DNA from: Mycolicibacterium arabiense
GTDB lineage: Bacteria; Actinomycetota; Actinomycetes; Mycobacteriales; Mycobacteriaceae
DNA length: 64,000 nucleotides
Reading direction: 5' to 3'
Assembly: GCF_010731815.2 (NCBI RefSeq)
Contig: NZ_AP022593.1
Location: 1,116,001-1,180,000, forward strand
Positions within the stretch are counted from its first letter, which is position 1; the number at the start of each line of letters is the position of its first letter. This document shows positions 17,526 through 26,734 of the stretch, one piece after another. A program made the translations under genes and the position numbers. The notes below the pieces were generated by a model that saw only the letters and a list, made by a program, of their open reading frames with translations, had not been told where the DNA came from and made no database searches.

Positions 17526-18476
17526 CTACCAGCCGCGTTCGGCGAGGCGGTGCGGCTGCGCGATGTCCTCCACGTTGATGCCGACCATGGCCTCGCCCAG
17601 CCCGCGCGACACCTTCGCCAACACGTCGGGGTCGTCGTAGAACGTCGTGGCCTTGACGATCGCCGCGCCGCGCTCCTCCGGGTTGCCGGACTTGAAGATG
17701 CCCGATCCGACGAACACGCCCTCGGCACCGAGCTGCATCATCATCGCCGCGTCGGCGGGGGTGGCGATGCCGCCCGCGGTGAACAGCGTGACCGGCAGCT
17801 TCCCGGCCCTGGCCACCTCGACCACCAGGTCGTAGGGCGCCTGCAGTTCCTTGGCCGCGACGTACAGCTCGTCCTCCGACAGGGAGGTGAGCCGACGGAT
17901 CTCGCCGCCGATCTTGCGCATGTGGGTGGTCGCATTCGAGACGTCGCCGGTGCCCGCCTCACCCTTGGAGCGGATCATGGCCGCGCCCTCGCTGATGCGG
18001 CGCAGCGCCTCGCCCAGGTTGGTCGCACCGCACACGAACGGCACGGTGAACTTCCACTTGTCGATGTGGTTGGCGTAGTCGGCCGGGGTGAGGACCTCGG
18101 ACTCATCGACGTAGTCGACGCCGAGGCTCTGCAGGATCTGCGCCTCGACGAAGTGGCCGATGCGGGCCTTGGCCATCACCGGGATGGTGACCGCCGAGAT
18201 GATGCCCTCGATCATGTCGGGGTCGCTCATCCGCGATACGCCACCCTGGGCGCGGATGTCAGCCGGGACGCGTTCAAGCGCCATGACGGCGACGGCACCC
18301 GCGGCCTCGGCGATGCGGGCCTGCTCGGGAGTGACGACGTCCATGATGACGCCGCCCTTGAGCATTTCGGCCATTCCGCGCTTCACGCGGGCGGTGCCGG
18401 TCTGGCCGTTCACCGACCCGTTGCTCCCACCGACGCCAGTCCCCCGGTCGCTGCGCTCCTGCCCACCGATATCCAC
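17526..18476 (-). CDS. pdxS: Pyridoxal 5'-phosphate synthase lyase subunit PdxS
   Basis: PdxS condenses ribose 5-phosphate, glyceraldehyde 3-phosphate and PdxT-derived ammonia into pyridoxal 5'-phosphate. The product is a (beta/alpha)8 barrel with [35 protein letters not shown] and [18 protein letters not shown], which include the conserved lysines. A longer ORF begins at 18524, but I place the start at GTG 18476 (316 residues) because AGGAGA lies eight bases before it. The first 25 residues ([19 protein letters not shown]) are an extra flexible segment compared with bacilli. First gene of the pdxS-tesB-pdxT-yebC group. Confidence 0.96.
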   Translation of the reverse strand: MDIGGQERSDRGTGVGGSNGSVNGQTGTARVKRGMAEMLKGGVIMDVVTPEQARIAEAAGAVAVMALERVPADIRAQGGVSRMSDPDMIEGIISAVTIPVMAKARIGHFVEAQILQSLGVDYVDESEVLTPADYANHIDKWKFTVPFVCGATNLGEALRRISEGAAMIRSKGEAGTGDVSNATTHMRKIGGEIRRLTSLSEDELYVAAKELQAPYDLVVEVARAGKLPVTLFTAGGIATPADAAMMMQLGAEGVFVGSGIFKSGNPEERGAAIVKATTFYDDPDVLAKVSRGLGEAMVGINVEDIAQPHRLAERGW

Positions 18477-18542
18477 GACGATCTCCTTCGAAAAGTACTG
18501 AATTGAGTCTAGTAGGCGGGCCAAATCGGTTGATTCCGCAGG

Positions 18543-19577
18543 TCAGTGGATCGGCTCGGGTTCCCGTTCCCCCACCGGAGCCAGTCCCGTGGCCAGCGCG
18601 TTCACCTCGGCGAGCCGCGCGCCGAGCTGCCCCGGGTACACCTGCTCGCCGCCGGCCACCAGCTCGGCGATGACGGCCTCGTCACACCACCGGTGCCCGT
18701 GGATGTAGCGGCGTTCCAACGCGGTCCGCCCGGTGGTCGACGGGTCGAAGCGGGCCGTGCGGTAGGCGAAGAACATCTCCTCGCTGCGGATGACGGACCC
18801 GTTGAAGTCGATGACGGCGTCGCGCCGCCACACCGGGCCGATCAGGTCGCCGGGGTCGACGATCAGGCCGGTCTCCTCGGCGAGTTCACGCACCGCGGCG
18901 TCGCGCAGCGATTCACCCGGGTGCACCGCTCCCCCGACCGTGAACCACCAGCGCGGTGCTGTCGCGGAGTCGATCGCGGGGTCCGATCCGCGCAGCAGCA
19001 GCACGTAGCCGTCCTCGTCGAGCAGCACGACGCGCGCCGAGGTGCGGCGGCCTGCCTGTCCGACCAGGGTGCGGGTGGCCCGTTCGGCGATCTCGAAGTA
19101 CGTCGGCATCGCGGCCGTTCCGCCCAGGTGCAGGAAGCGGACGAGCGGGCGTTCGCGCAGGGCCAGCGTGTCGCGGACGGCGTCGTTGTGGAACCGGCGG
19201 GCCAGCAGCACGCGCGCCTCGGCGTCGGCGAGTTCGGCGACCAGGGGTAGCGGCACCGACGTGGCGTCGACCAGCGCCAGCTCGGCGGACAGGTCGTTCT
19301 CGGCGTCCTCCCGGCTGGACCGGGGGGCGCGTTCGGCGATGTCGGCCAGTGCAGTCAGCCGCTGCCCGGGCGGACTGGACCCGTAGGCGTCGGTCGCCAC
19401 GGCGCGGGCCACCACGGCACGGCGGGCAAGGGCACCGTCGAGCGCCTGCCACGACAGGTCGTAGCGCACGTGCAGCCGGTCCAGCCGGTTGGCGGTTTGG
19501 TAGGCCCACACGCCACCGATCGCCAGCACGATCAAGACCAGTGTCGCGAGAACGACGAGGACCCATCCGACCGTCAT
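18543..19577 (-). CDS. Membrane-anchored Nudix hydrolase with LemA-like N-terminal region
   Basis: The 344-residue product starts with one membrane helix (residues about 4-26), continues with a helical region that resembles LemA proteins (NRLDRLHVRYDLSWQALDGALARR), and ends with a Nudix domain. The Nudix box is complete: GAVHPGESLRDAAVRELAEETGL (read in two parts, G-x5-E-x7-REL-x-EE-x-GL), so it should hydrolyse a nucleoside diphosphate derivative. Its ATG overlaps the pimA stop by four bases, so it is the last gene of the phosphatidylinositol-mannoside operon, as Rv2609c is in M. tuberculosis. The substrate is not known to me. Confidence 0.9.
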   Translation of the reverse strand: MTVGWVLVVLATLVLIVLAIGGVWAYQTANRLDRLHVRYDLSWQALDGALARRAVVARAVATDAYGSSPPGQRLTALADIAERAPRSSREDAENDLSAELALVDATSVPLPLVAELADAEARVLLARRFHNDAVRDTLALRERPLVRFLHLGGTAAMPTYFEIAERATRTLVGQAGRRTSARVVLLDEDGYVLLLRGSDPAIDSATAPRWWFTVGGAVHPGESLRDAAVRELAEETGLIVDPGDLIGPVWRRDAVIDFNGSVIRSEEMFFAYRTARFDPSTTGRTALERRYIHGHRWCDEAVIAELVAGGEQVYPGQLGARLAEVNALATGLAPVGEREPEPIH

Positions 19578-20698
19578 CCCGCCACCTGAACCTTCACGCC
19601 GGCACCGGCGACGGTCTCGTAGACCTGCTGGATCTGGCGTGCGACCACCGACCAGTCGTAGCGCCGAACCGCCAGCGCCGCCGCAGCCACGTAGCGCGCC
19701 CTGGCCTCGTCGTCGCGCAACATGTCGACGAGTGCGGTGGCCAGCGCCGCGGCGTCGTCGACCGGCACGAGTCGGCCGACCTCGCCGTCCTCGAGCACCC
19801 GCCGGAACGCGTCGAGGTCGCTGGCGACCACGGGCGTGCCCGCGGCCATCGCCTCGACCAGGACGATGCCGAAGCTCTCGCCGCCCGTGTTCGGGGCGCA
19901 GTAGACGTCGGCGCTACGCATCGCCGATGCCTTCTCCGCGTCGTCGACGAGGCCGAGGAAGCGCAGATGCCGTGCCAGATCGCCCGCCTCGGAGGCCAAT
20001 TCGGCCTCGTCGCCGCGGCCCACGACCATCACCTCGACGTCCGGGAACTCCGCTACCAGCCCGGGCAGGGCACGCAGCAGCACGCTCATGCCCTTGCGGG
20101 GCTCGTCGAACCTGCCGAGGAACAACACCGAGCGGCCCGGCCTCGGGTAGCCGTCCAACAGCGGTGCCGTCGCGAACGCATCGATGTCGACGCCGTTGGG
20201 GATCTCGACCGCGTCGGAGCCCAGCGCCTCCATCTGCCAGCGCCGCGCGAGGTCGGACACGGCGATGCGACCGACGATCTTCTCGTGGTACGGCCGCAGG
20301 ATGCCCTGGAACACCGACAGGGTCAGCGACTTGGTGGTCGAGGTGTGGAACGTCGCCACGATCGGGCCCTCGGCGGCCTGCAGCGCCAGCATCGACAGGC
20401 TCGGCGCGTTCGGCTCGTGCAGGTGCAGCACGTCGAATTCGCCGTTCGCCAACCACTTCTTGACCAGACGGTGGGTGGCGGGGCCGAACCGCAGGCGCGC
20501 CACCGACCCGTTGTAGGGAATCGGCACGGCCTTGCCGCCCGACACCACGTAGTCCGGCAACTCGACGTGCGGTGACGAGGGGGCCAGCACGCTGACGTGG
20601 TGGCCGTAGCCGCGCATCACCTCGGCGAGTTGCAGGACGTGCGCCTGCACGCCGCCCGGCACGTCGAACGAGTAGGGGCACACCATCCCTATCCGCAT
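19574..20698 (-). CDS. pimA: Phosphatidylinositol alpha-mannosyltransferase PimA
   Basis: PimA transfers the first mannose from GDP-mannose to the 2-position of phosphatidylinositol, the first committed step of PIM, lipomannan and lipoarabinomannan synthesis, at the inner face of the membrane. The 374-residue GT-B (GT4) enzyme starts MRIGMVCPYSFDVPGGVQ and shows HLHEPNAPS, GRFDEPRKGMSVLL and the donor-site motif APNTGGESFGIVLVEAMAAG. The ATG at 20698 overlaps the acyltransferase stop by one base (TGATG). Essential in mycobacteria. Confidence 0.96.
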   Translation of the reverse strand: MRIGMVCPYSFDVPGGVQAHVLQLAEVMRGYGHHVSVLAPSSPHVELPDYVVSGGKAVPIPYNGSVARLRFGPATHRLVKKWLANGEFDVLHLHEPNAPSLSMLALQAAEGPIVATFHTSTTKSLTLSVFQGILRPYHEKIVGRIAVSDLARRWQMEALGSDAVEIPNGVDIDAFATAPLLDGYPRPGRSVLFLGRFDEPRKGMSVLLRALPGLVAEFPDVEVMVVGRGDEAELASEAGDLARHLRFLGLVDDAEKASAMRSADVYCAPNTGGESFGIVLVEAMAAGTPVVASDLDAFRRVLEDGEVGRLVPVDDAAALATALVDMLRDDEARARYVAAAALAVRRYDWSVVARQIQQVYETVAGAGVKVQVAG

Positions 20699-21681
20699 CA
20701 GATCGCGCCTTCGGTCCCCGCGTCCCGCCCTCCGGCCAGCCGCCGCCGGCGCTCCTCGGACAGGTCGGCGATCCACTGCGGCTGCATCATGTGCCAGTCG
20801 GCGGGGTGGGCGCCGATGCCCGCGGCGAAGCGATCGGCCAGCGCCTGGGTGATGACGCCGACGTCGCCGGACGAGGTGTCCAGCGGCTCGTGCAGGCGCG
20901 TGCCCCAGTCCTCGCCCTCGAACCAGGTGAAGGCGGGGATCAGCGCGGCGCCGGTCTCGAGCGCCAGCCGGGCCGGGCCCGCGGGCATGCGGGTGCGTTC
21001 GCCGAAGAACTCGACCTCGACGCCGGAGCGGGTGAGGTCGCGGTCGGACATCAGGCACACCAGCCCGTTGCCCCTGAGCCGTTCGGACAGCGCCTCGAAC
21101 GGCGGTCGTGCCCCGCCGGTCAGCGGCAGCACCTCGAACCCGAGGCTCTCGCGGTAGGCGACGAAGCGGTTGTAGAGCGACTCGGGCTTCAAGCGTTCGG
21201 CGACCGTGGCGAAGGTGCCGAACGTGTTGGTCAGCCACACCCCGGCCATGTCCCAGTTGCCGCTGTGCGGCAGTGCCATCACCGCACCACGGCCGCGCTC
21301 GAGGGCTGCGGCGATGTTCGCGGCGCCCTCGACGTGGGCGTCGAGACGCCTGGCGAGTGTCGCGTGATCCATCGACGGCAGCCGGAACGCCTCCCGCCAG
21401 TACCGGGCGTAGGAGGCCAGCGAGGCGCGCATCAGCTCCGCGGGCACGTCGGCAGGCGCCACGCCGGTGACGCGGGCCAGGTTCTTGCGCAGCTGGTCGG
21501 GACCGCCACCGCGGGCGGCGTAGCGGGCTCCCGCGTCGAACGCGTTGCGGGCCGCGACCTCCGGCATCGCTCGCACCACCCGCCAGCCCGCGGCGTACCC
21601 GAGGTCGGTGAGGTGATCGGTGAACGGCAGCTTGACGCCGCGGGCGACGGGCACCCCGACGGGTGCCGGCGGCGTGCTCAC
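20698..21681 (-). CDS. patA: Phosphatidylinositol mannoside acyltransferase (PatA)
   Basis: This enzyme acylates the mannose that PimA attaches, giving Ac1PIM1. It belongs to the LpxL/HtrB-like acyltransferases: the HX4D catalytic motif is HSGNWD and there is the later DRDLTRSGVEVEFFG segment. The GTG at 21681 gives 327 residues (VSTPPAPVGV...), and overlaps the pgsA1 stop by four bases; the longer ORF runs through pgsA1 and is not protein-like. It corresponds to Rv2611c. Confidence 0.95.
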   Translation of the reverse strand: MSTPPAPVGVPVARGVKLPFTDHLTDLGYAAGWRVVRAMPEVAARNAFDAGARYAARGGGPDQLRKNLARVTGVAPADVPAELMRASLASYARYWREAFRLPSMDHATLARRLDAHVEGAANIAAALERGRGAVMALPHSGNWDMAGVWLTNTFGTFATVAERLKPESLYNRFVAYRESLGFEVLPLTGGARPPFEALSERLRGNGLVCLMSDRDLTRSGVEVEFFGERTRMPAGPARLALETGAALIPAFTWFEGEDWGTRLHEPLDTSSGDVGVITQALADRFAAGIGAHPADWHMMQPQWIADLSEERRRRLAGGRDAGTEGAI

Positions 21682-22352
21682 TGGCCGCTCGTCTCCTCGG
21701 CCGACCCCGCCGAGGTGTCGGTGCGCAACGGTTCCGCCGCACCGGGCGACCGGCGTACCGAGTGCAGGCGCTGTCCGAGCGTGACGAGGCTGGCGACGGC
21801 GAGCACCCACATCGCGACGTGGACGAGCCACGGCACGTGCAGGAACCACACGCCCGACAGACCCGTACCGATGAGCACGATCAGCAGCCGCTCGGGCCGT
21901 TCGATCATGCCGCCGTCGCCCTTGAGGCCGTTGGCCTCGGCGCGCGCCTTCGTGTACGAGATCACCTGGGAGGTAACGAGACAGATCAACGTCGCCACCG
22001 CGAGCGACGAGCTGTGGATGCCGAACGCAGCCCACCACAGCAGCCCGCAGAACACCGCGCCGTCGGCGAGCCGGTCACACGTCGCGTCGAGCACGCCGCC
22101 GAAGCGGGTGCCGTACCCGCGCTCCCTGGCCATCGCACCGTCGAGCATGTCGGCCAGGACGAAGAACGCGACCGCGAAGGAGCCCCACCACAACTGGCCG
22201 TGCGGGTAGAGCGTCAGCGCGGAGATGATGGTGCCCGCGGTACCGAGGATGGTGATGCCGTCGGGGGTCAGACCCAGCCGCAGCGCGCCCCTGGCGACCG
22301 GCCCGCTCAACTTCGCGTAGGCGGCCCGGGTCATCAGGTAGAAGTCGCTCAC
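21678..22352 (-). CDS. pgsA1: Phosphatidylinositol phosphate synthase (CDP-alcohol phosphatidyltransferase)
   Basis: The enzyme joins CDP-diacylglycerol and inositol phosphate to make phosphatidylinositol phosphate, the lipid precursor used by PimA. The 224-residue polytopic protein carries the CDP-alcohol motif DMLDGAMARERGYGTRFGG...D-x3-D (DATCD), with all four metal-binding Asp residues. The start is GTG 22352 (VSDFYLM), which overlaps the HIT stop as GTGA; another GTG five codons upstream is possible. Operon position and sequence match Rv2612c. Confidence 0.95.
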   Translation of the reverse strand: MSDFYLMTRAAYAKLSGPVARGALRLGLTPDGITILGTAGTIISALTLYPHGQLWWGSFAVAFFVLADMLDGAMARERGYGTRFGGVLDATCDRLADGAVFCGLLWWAAFGIHSSSLAVATLICLVTSQVISYTKARAEANGLKGDGGMIERPERLLIVLIGTGLSGVWFLHVPWLVHVAMWVLAVASLVTLGQRLHSVRRSPGAAEPLRTDTSAGSAEETSGQ

Positions 22353-22921
22353 GGCGTCCTGGCCCACTCGTTGGCGAGCAGTTCGCGCGTGTCGCGCAGC
22401 AGCTGTGGGATCACCTTCGCGCCGCCGATCACGGTGATGAAGTTCGCGTCGCCACCCCAGCGCGGCACCACGTGCATGTGCAGGTGCTCGGCGAGCGAAC
22501 CGCCCGCCGACGTGCCGAGGTTCAGCCCGACGTTGAAGCCGTGTGGACGCGAGACGCCCTTCATCACGCGAATCGCCTTCTGCGTGAACGCCATCAGCTC
22601 CGCGCTCTCGGCCTCGGAGAGGTTCTCGAGTTCGGCGACCCGGCGGTACGGCACCACCATCAGGTGACCGGGGTTGTAGGGGTAGAGGTTGAGGACCGCG
22701 TAGACCAGCTCACCGCGTGCGACCACCAGACCGTCCTCGTCGGTCATGGTGGGGATGTCCGTGAACGGTTCGGTCGACTTCGCCGACCCGGACTTGATCG
22801 AGTCCGCGATGTAGGACATCCGGTGCGGCGTCCACAGCCGTTGCAGGTGGTCACCGTCGCCCACGCCGCGGTCGACGACCGTCTGGCTGTCGGTGTTAGT
22901 CGGCTCTTCCTCGGCACTCAC
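22349..22921 (-). CDS. HIT-family protein, probable diadenosine tetraphosphate phosphorylase
   Basis: This 190-residue protein has the histidine-triad signature [10 protein letters not shown], where the middle His of HMHVV attacks the alpha-phosphate of a nucleotide. The M. tuberculosis counterpart (Rv2613c) is known as an Ap4A phosphorylase. The fold is clear from [23 protein letters not shown]. The GTG at 22921 overlaps the thrS stop by four bases. Aminoacyl-tRNA synthetases produce Ap4A as a by-product, which makes its pairing with thrS sensible. Confidence 0.92.
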   Translation of the reverse strand: MSAEEEPTNTDSQTVVDRGVGDGDHLQRLWTPHRMSYIADSIKSGSAKSTEPFTDIPTMTDEDGLVVARGELVYAVLNLYPYNPGHLMVVPYRRVAELENLSEAESAELMAFTQKAIRVMKGVSRPHGFNVGLNLGTSAGGSLAEHLHMHVVPRWGGDANFITVIGGAKVIPQLLRDTRELLANEWARTP

Positions 22922-24972
22922 GCTGAACTACCCACCTCGACGAGTTCCGCCGTCGGCGCGGCATTCTCGCGTCGCGCGATCCAGTCGGCGATGGCCTCGA
23001 CCGCGACGTCGCGTGGGACGCCGTTGATCTGCGTGCGATCGCCGAACCGGAAGCTGACCGCGCCTGCCTCGACGTCTCGGTCCCCCGCCAGCAGCATGAA
23101 CGGCACCTTCTGATTGGTCTGGTTGACGATCTTCTTCGCCATCCGGTCGTCGCTGGCGTCCACGTCGGCGCGGATGCCGCGCTTCTTCAGCTGCGCGACC
23201 ACGTCGTTCAGGTAGTCGACGTGCCCGTCGGACACCGGGATGCCCACCACCTGCAGCGGCGCCAACCATGCCGGGAAGGCGCCCGCGTAGTGCTCGGTGA
23301 GGATGCCGAAGAACCGCTCGATCGACCCGAAGAGCGCGCGATGGATCATCACCGGCCGCTGCCGGCTGCCGTCGGCCGCGGTGTACTCCAGGTCGAACCG
23401 GTCGGGGAAGTTGAAGTCGAGCTGGATGGTCGACATCTGCCAGCTACGGCCGAGGGCGTCCCTGGCCTGCACCGAAATCTTCGGGCCGTAGAACGCGGCA
23501 CCCCCGGGATCGGGGACCAGTTCCAGACCCGACGCCGCGGCGACCTCGGCCAGGGTGCTGGTCGCCTCCTCCCAGATCTCGTCGGAGCCGACGAACTTCT
23601 TGGGGTCCTTGGTGGACAACTCGAGATAGAAGTCCTCGAGCCCGTAGTCGCCGAGCAGGTCGAGGATGAACTGGAGCAGCGACGTCAGCTCGTCGCGCAT
23701 CTGGTCACGCGTGCAGAAGATGTGCGCGTCGTCCATGGTGAGGCCGCGCACCCGGGTCAGGCCGTGCACGACACCGGACTTCTCGTACCGATACACCGCG
23801 CCGAACTCGAACGCGCGCAACGGGAGTTCGCGATATGAGCGGCCGCGAGCACGGTAGATCAGGCAGTGCATCGGGCAGTTCATCGGCTTGAGGTAGTAGT
23901 CCTGGCCGGGCTTGCGCACCGTGCCGTCCTCGTTGAACTCCGCGTCGATGTGCATCGGCGGGAACATGCCGTCGGCGTACCAGTCCAGGTGCCCGGAGGT
24001 GTGGAACAACTGGGCCTTGGTGATGTGCGGGGTGTTGACGAACTCGTAGCCCGCCTCGATGTGCTTGCGGCGCGAGTAGTCCTCGAGTTCGCGTCGCACG
24101 ATGCCGCCCTTGGGGTGGAACACCGGTAGGCCGGAACCGATCTCGTCGGGGAAGCTGAACAGGTCGAGTTCGGTGCCGAGCTTGCGGTGATCGCGGCGCT
24201 GCGCCTCCTCGAGTAGTTCGAGGTGGCGGTCGAGGGCTTCCTGCGACTCCCAGGCGGTACCGTAGATCCGCTGCAGGCTGGCGTTCTCCTGGTCGCCCCG
24301 CCAGTACGCGGCGGAACTGCGGGTGAGCTTGAACGCCGGGATGAACTTCGTGGTGGGGATGTGCGGGCCGCGGCACAGATCGCCCCAGATGCGTTCCCGC
24401 GTGCGGGGATTGAGGTTGTCGTATGCGGTCAGCTCGTCGCCACCGACCTCCATGATCTCCGCGTCGCCGGACTTGTCGTCGACCAGTTCCAGCTTGAAGG
24501 GCTCGTCGCTCAGCTCTGCGCGGGCCGCGTCCTTGGACTCGTAGACCCGGCGGTCGAACAGCTGACCGTCCTTGACGATCTGACGCATGCGCTTCTCAAG
24601 CGCGGTCAGGTCCTCGGGTGTGAAGGCGCGCGGCACGTCGAAGTCGTAGTAGAAGCCGTCGGTGATCGGCGGGCCGATCCCGAGCTTGGCCTCGGGGAAC
24701 AGGTTCTGCACTGCCTGGGCGAGCACGTGGGCCGCCGAGTGGCGGATGACGCTGCGGCCGTCCTCGGTGTCGGCCGCTACCGGCGTCACCTCGACGTCGA
24801 CGTCGGGGGTCCACGACAGGTCGCGCAGGCGACCCTCGGCGTCGCGCACGACGACCACGGCGTCGGGGGCACCGCGGCTGGGCAGTCCCGCCTCGCGCAC
24901 GGCGGCCGCCGCGGTCGTCCCGGCAGGCACCCGGATCGGGGCTGCGGGGGCGGTGCTGGCGGCGGCGCTCAT
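22918..24972 (-). CDS. thrS: Threonine--tRNA ligase
   Basis: ThrS charges tRNA-Thr. The 684-residue product has the N-terminal TGS domain, the editing domain with [11 protein letters not shown] and the CRGPHIPTT zinc-like site, the class II catalytic core (motif 2 [23 protein letters not shown] in two parts; zinc ligands in [10 protein letters not shown]; motif 3 [12 protein letters not shown]) and the anticodon-binding domain. The ATG at 24972 has little upstream room before the next gene. It starts the thrS-HIT-pgsA1-patA-pimA-Nudix run, in which every junction overlaps by 1-4 bases. I see no T-box leader. Confidence 0.97.
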   Translation of the reverse strand: MSAAASTAPAAPIRVPAGTTAAAAVREAGLPSRGAPDAVVVVRDAEGRLRDLSWTPDVDVEVTPVAADTEDGRSVIRHSAAHVLAQAVQNLFPEAKLGIGPPITDGFYYDFDVPRAFTPEDLTALEKRMRQIVKDGQLFDRRVYESKDAARAELSDEPFKLELVDDKSGDAEIMEVGGDELTAYDNLNPRTRERIWGDLCRGPHIPTTKFIPAFKLTRSSAAYWRGDQENASLQRIYGTAWESQEALDRHLELLEEAQRRDHRKLGTELDLFSFPDEIGSGLPVFHPKGGIVRRELEDYSRRKHIEAGYEFVNTPHITKAQLFHTSGHLDWYADGMFPPMHIDAEFNEDGTVRKPGQDYYLKPMNCPMHCLIYRARGRSYRELPLRAFEFGAVYRYEKSGVVHGLTRVRGLTMDDAHIFCTRDQMRDELTSLLQFILDLLGDYGLEDFYLELSTKDPKKFVGSDEIWEEATSTLAEVAAASGLELVPDPGGAAFYGPKISVQARDALGRSWQMSTIQLDFNFPDRFDLEYTAADGSRQRPVMIHRALFGSIERFFGILTEHYAGAFPAWLAPLQVVGIPVSDGHVDYLNDVVAQLKKRGIRADVDASDDRMAKKIVNQTNQKVPFMLLAGDRDVEAGAVSFRFGDRTQINGVPRDVAVEAIADWIARRENAAPTAELVEVGSSA

Positions 24973-25065
24973 CGGCGGTACTCCATCAGGTCGAGGGGGG
25001 TGGTGACCGCGACCATGCTATCGGTGTGCGCGTTCGATCAAATACCCCGTCGCTTCGGTCGCCCG

Positions 25066-25548
25066 CTAGTCACCGAAGCCGATGGGACTGTTGAACCAGT
25101 GTGGGTCCAGGCCCACGATTTCGGCGCCCCAATCCAGCGCGCCGAGCAACCACAGCGTCAACCCGACGATCAGGGCCGTCAGCAGTCCGCCCACCACCTG
25201 CACCCACGCGGGCTGACGGTGGAACCAGTCCATGAACCGGTCGTAGCGCTCCTTGGCGTAGGCCAGCAGTTTGCGGGCCCAGTCGAACTCGGTGGCCAGG
25301 ATGCCGAGGCCGATGAAGACGATGGCCCAACCGGGTCCCGGGTACGGGATGGCGAGGATGCCGAGCCCGAACACGACCATGCCGACGACGCCGACGGCGA
25401 TCCGGTAGAAGAACTCGACCCTGGGGCGCTCCCGCAGTCGGTCGCGCCAGCGGCCCCACCTGCGCTTGACGGCCGAGAACCTCGACGTCTCGTCGGTGTC
25501 GTGCTCGTCGGTGTGCTGCTCGTCGGTGTGCTGCTCGTCCGACGTCAC
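25066..25548 (-). CDS. TIGR02611-type PGPGW membrane protein
   Basis: This 160-residue protein has two or three membrane helices and the signature AIPYPGPGWAIVFIGLGILATEF, typical of a small actinobacterial membrane protein family (PGPGW). Function is unknown. The N-terminus carries a short repeat (EQHTDEQHTDEHDTDE) encoded by 15-base tandem repeats. The GTG at 25548 overlaps the thioesterase stop by four bases. thrS begins about 95 bases further along on the same strand. Confidence 0.85.
   Translation of the reverse strand: MTSDEQHTDEQHTDEHDTDETSRFSAVKRRWGRWRDRLRERPRVEFFYRIAVGVVGMVVFGLGILAIPYPGPGWAIVFIGLGILATEFDWARKLLAYAKERYDRFMDWFHRQPAWVQVVGGLLTALIVGLTLWLLGALDWGAEIVGLDPHWFNSPIGFGD
25488..25532 (-). 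repeat. 15-base tandem repeat in the 5' end of the PGPGW gene
   Basis: The unit GCTCGTCGGTGTGCT occurs twice perfectly (25503-25517 and 25518-25532), with a degenerate copy before (25488-25502) and a partial one after. It encodes the DEQHT repeat of the protein N-terminus. Copy number could vary by slippage while staying in frame. Confidence 0.75.
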
Positions 25549-26174
25549 GGTTGCCCCGGCTTCAACATCACGAACAGCGCCTCCGCCTCACACAGCACGT
25601 CGTCGCCGTCGAAGAGCCGACCGGCGACGAATATCTTCCGTCCCTGTATCCGTTCGATGGCCGATTCAACCCGTAGTTCCCGGTCGATCGGCGCGATCGC
25701 GCGGTAGTTCACGTGCAGGTAGGCGGTGCGTTGCTTCTTGCTCTCGCTGAGCTTGAATGCGGTGAAGCCGAGCAGCGAGTCGAACAGATGCGCCAGTGAA
25801 CCGCCGTGGACGGCACCGTTGCGGCCCAGGTGGAAGCGCCGGAAGACCGCGGTGCCCTCGACGCGCCTGCCGCGCTCGTCGTCGACGACGTGCAGGTCGA
25901 CCGGCACCGACAGGATGCTGCCGCGGTTGGGTAGGTCCATCCGGCGTCCCGACGGCGAATGCCATTCGTCGGCGTCGAACGGCTCCAGCAGTCGGTTGAC
26001 GTCCTCGAGGAGGTCGGCAGCTCTGGTGATGACGTCGTCGGGTGCGTCGGCTGCCCGGGCGTGGTCCTGCAGCGTCCGCACCGCCTCGATGAACCGGCCG
26101 TAGTCGGGGCCGCCACGGAGGGTCGGCACCGGCGGGTTGAACCCGCCACCGGACTGGGCCTCGTCGATCGTCAC
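25545..26174 (-). CDS. PaaI-family hot-dog thioesterase
   Basis: This is a probable acyl-CoA thioesterase of 209 residues. The C-terminal hot-dog domain contains GRNGAVHGGSLAHLFDSLLG, the helix with the HGG motif that carries the catalytic region, and a strand series ending VLCEAEALFVML. The N-terminal 80 residues are helical and unassigned. The start is GTG 26174 (VTIDEAQSGGG); the longer ORF is not protein-like. It is the first gene of a two-gene unit with the PGPGW membrane protein. Confidence 0.85.
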   Translation of the reverse strand: MTIDEAQSGGGFNPPVPTLRGGPDYGRFIEAVRTLQDHARAADAPDDVITRAADLLEDVNRLLEPFDADEWHSPSGRRMDLPNRGSILSVPVDLHVVDDERGRRVEGTAVFRRFHLGRNGAVHGGSLAHLFDSLLGFTAFKLSESKKQRTAYLHVNYRAIAPIDRELRVESAIERIQGRKIFVAGRLFDGDDVLCEAEALFVMLKPGQP

Positions 26175-26224
26175 TGCTCCACCGTATTGGCTCGCCTCCG
26201 GGCGCTGGTGGCAAGGTGGCCGGT

Positions 26225-26734
26225 GTGATCGGCCGACTGTCCCTGCGCGACCTCTCGGGCCTGCCCCTGACCTACCCCGAGGTGGGTGCCACAGCGGGGC
26301 CCCTGCCCGCCGGCTACCGCCACGTGCACGAGTCGGCGCTCGTCGGTCACGGCAGGGCCCGGTTCGAGGAGGCGGCCGCGTCGGTGATGCGCTGGGGCAT
26401 GCTGCGCGGTGCGGGCGCACGGGTGCGGGCGACTTCGGAGGTCGCGGACGTCGGGTCCGAGGTGGTGGTGACCCTCGGGCCGATACCGGCTCCGTGCCGG
26501 GTGGTCTACGTCCTCGCCGAACCAGATCACCGCGGCTTCGCCTACGGCACGCTGCCCGGGCACCCCGAGATCGGCGAGGAACTGTTCGCGGTGCGCTACG
26601 ACCCGACCGACGACGCCGTCTACGCCGAGGTCACGGCATTCTCCCGGCACGGGACGTGGTGGAGCCGGCTGGCAGGCCCGGTCACCTCGCTGGTGCAGCG
26701 CATCGTGAGCAAGCGCTACGTCGCAGCGGTCTGA
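26225..26734 (+). CDS. DUF1990-family protein
   Basis: This 169-residue protein belongs to the DUF1990 family, recognised by LSGLPLTYPEVGAT near the start, and GFAYGTLPGHPEIGEELFAVRYD. Members are found in actinobacteria and plants; their biochemical role is not established. I prefer GTG 26225 over GTG 26216 because AAGG ends eight bases before it. It corresponds to Rv2616 by position after thrS. Its last 19 bases overlap the 3' end of the convergent membrane-protein gene. Confidence 0.85.
   Translation: MIGRLSLRDLSGLPLTYPEVGATAGPLPAGYRHVHESALVGHGRARFEEAAASVMRWGMLRGAGARVRATSEVADVGSEVVVTLGPIPAPCRVVYVLAEPDHRGFAYGTLPGHPEIGEELFAVRYDPTDDAVYAEVTAFSRHGTWWSRLAGPVTSLVQRIVSKRYVAAV

Noticed and set aside
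17526..18524. Longer PdxS start at 18524
   Set aside because: The additional 16 residues lack a ribosome site, while GTG 18476 has AGGAGA at the right distance.
24973..25065. T-box or attenuator in front of thrS
   Set aside because: Only 93 bases separate thrS from the next gene, with no structured leader or specifier-like element.
25488..25532. CRISPR-like repeat
   Set aside because: The 15-base units are directly adjacent without spacers and encode an in-frame peptide repeat.
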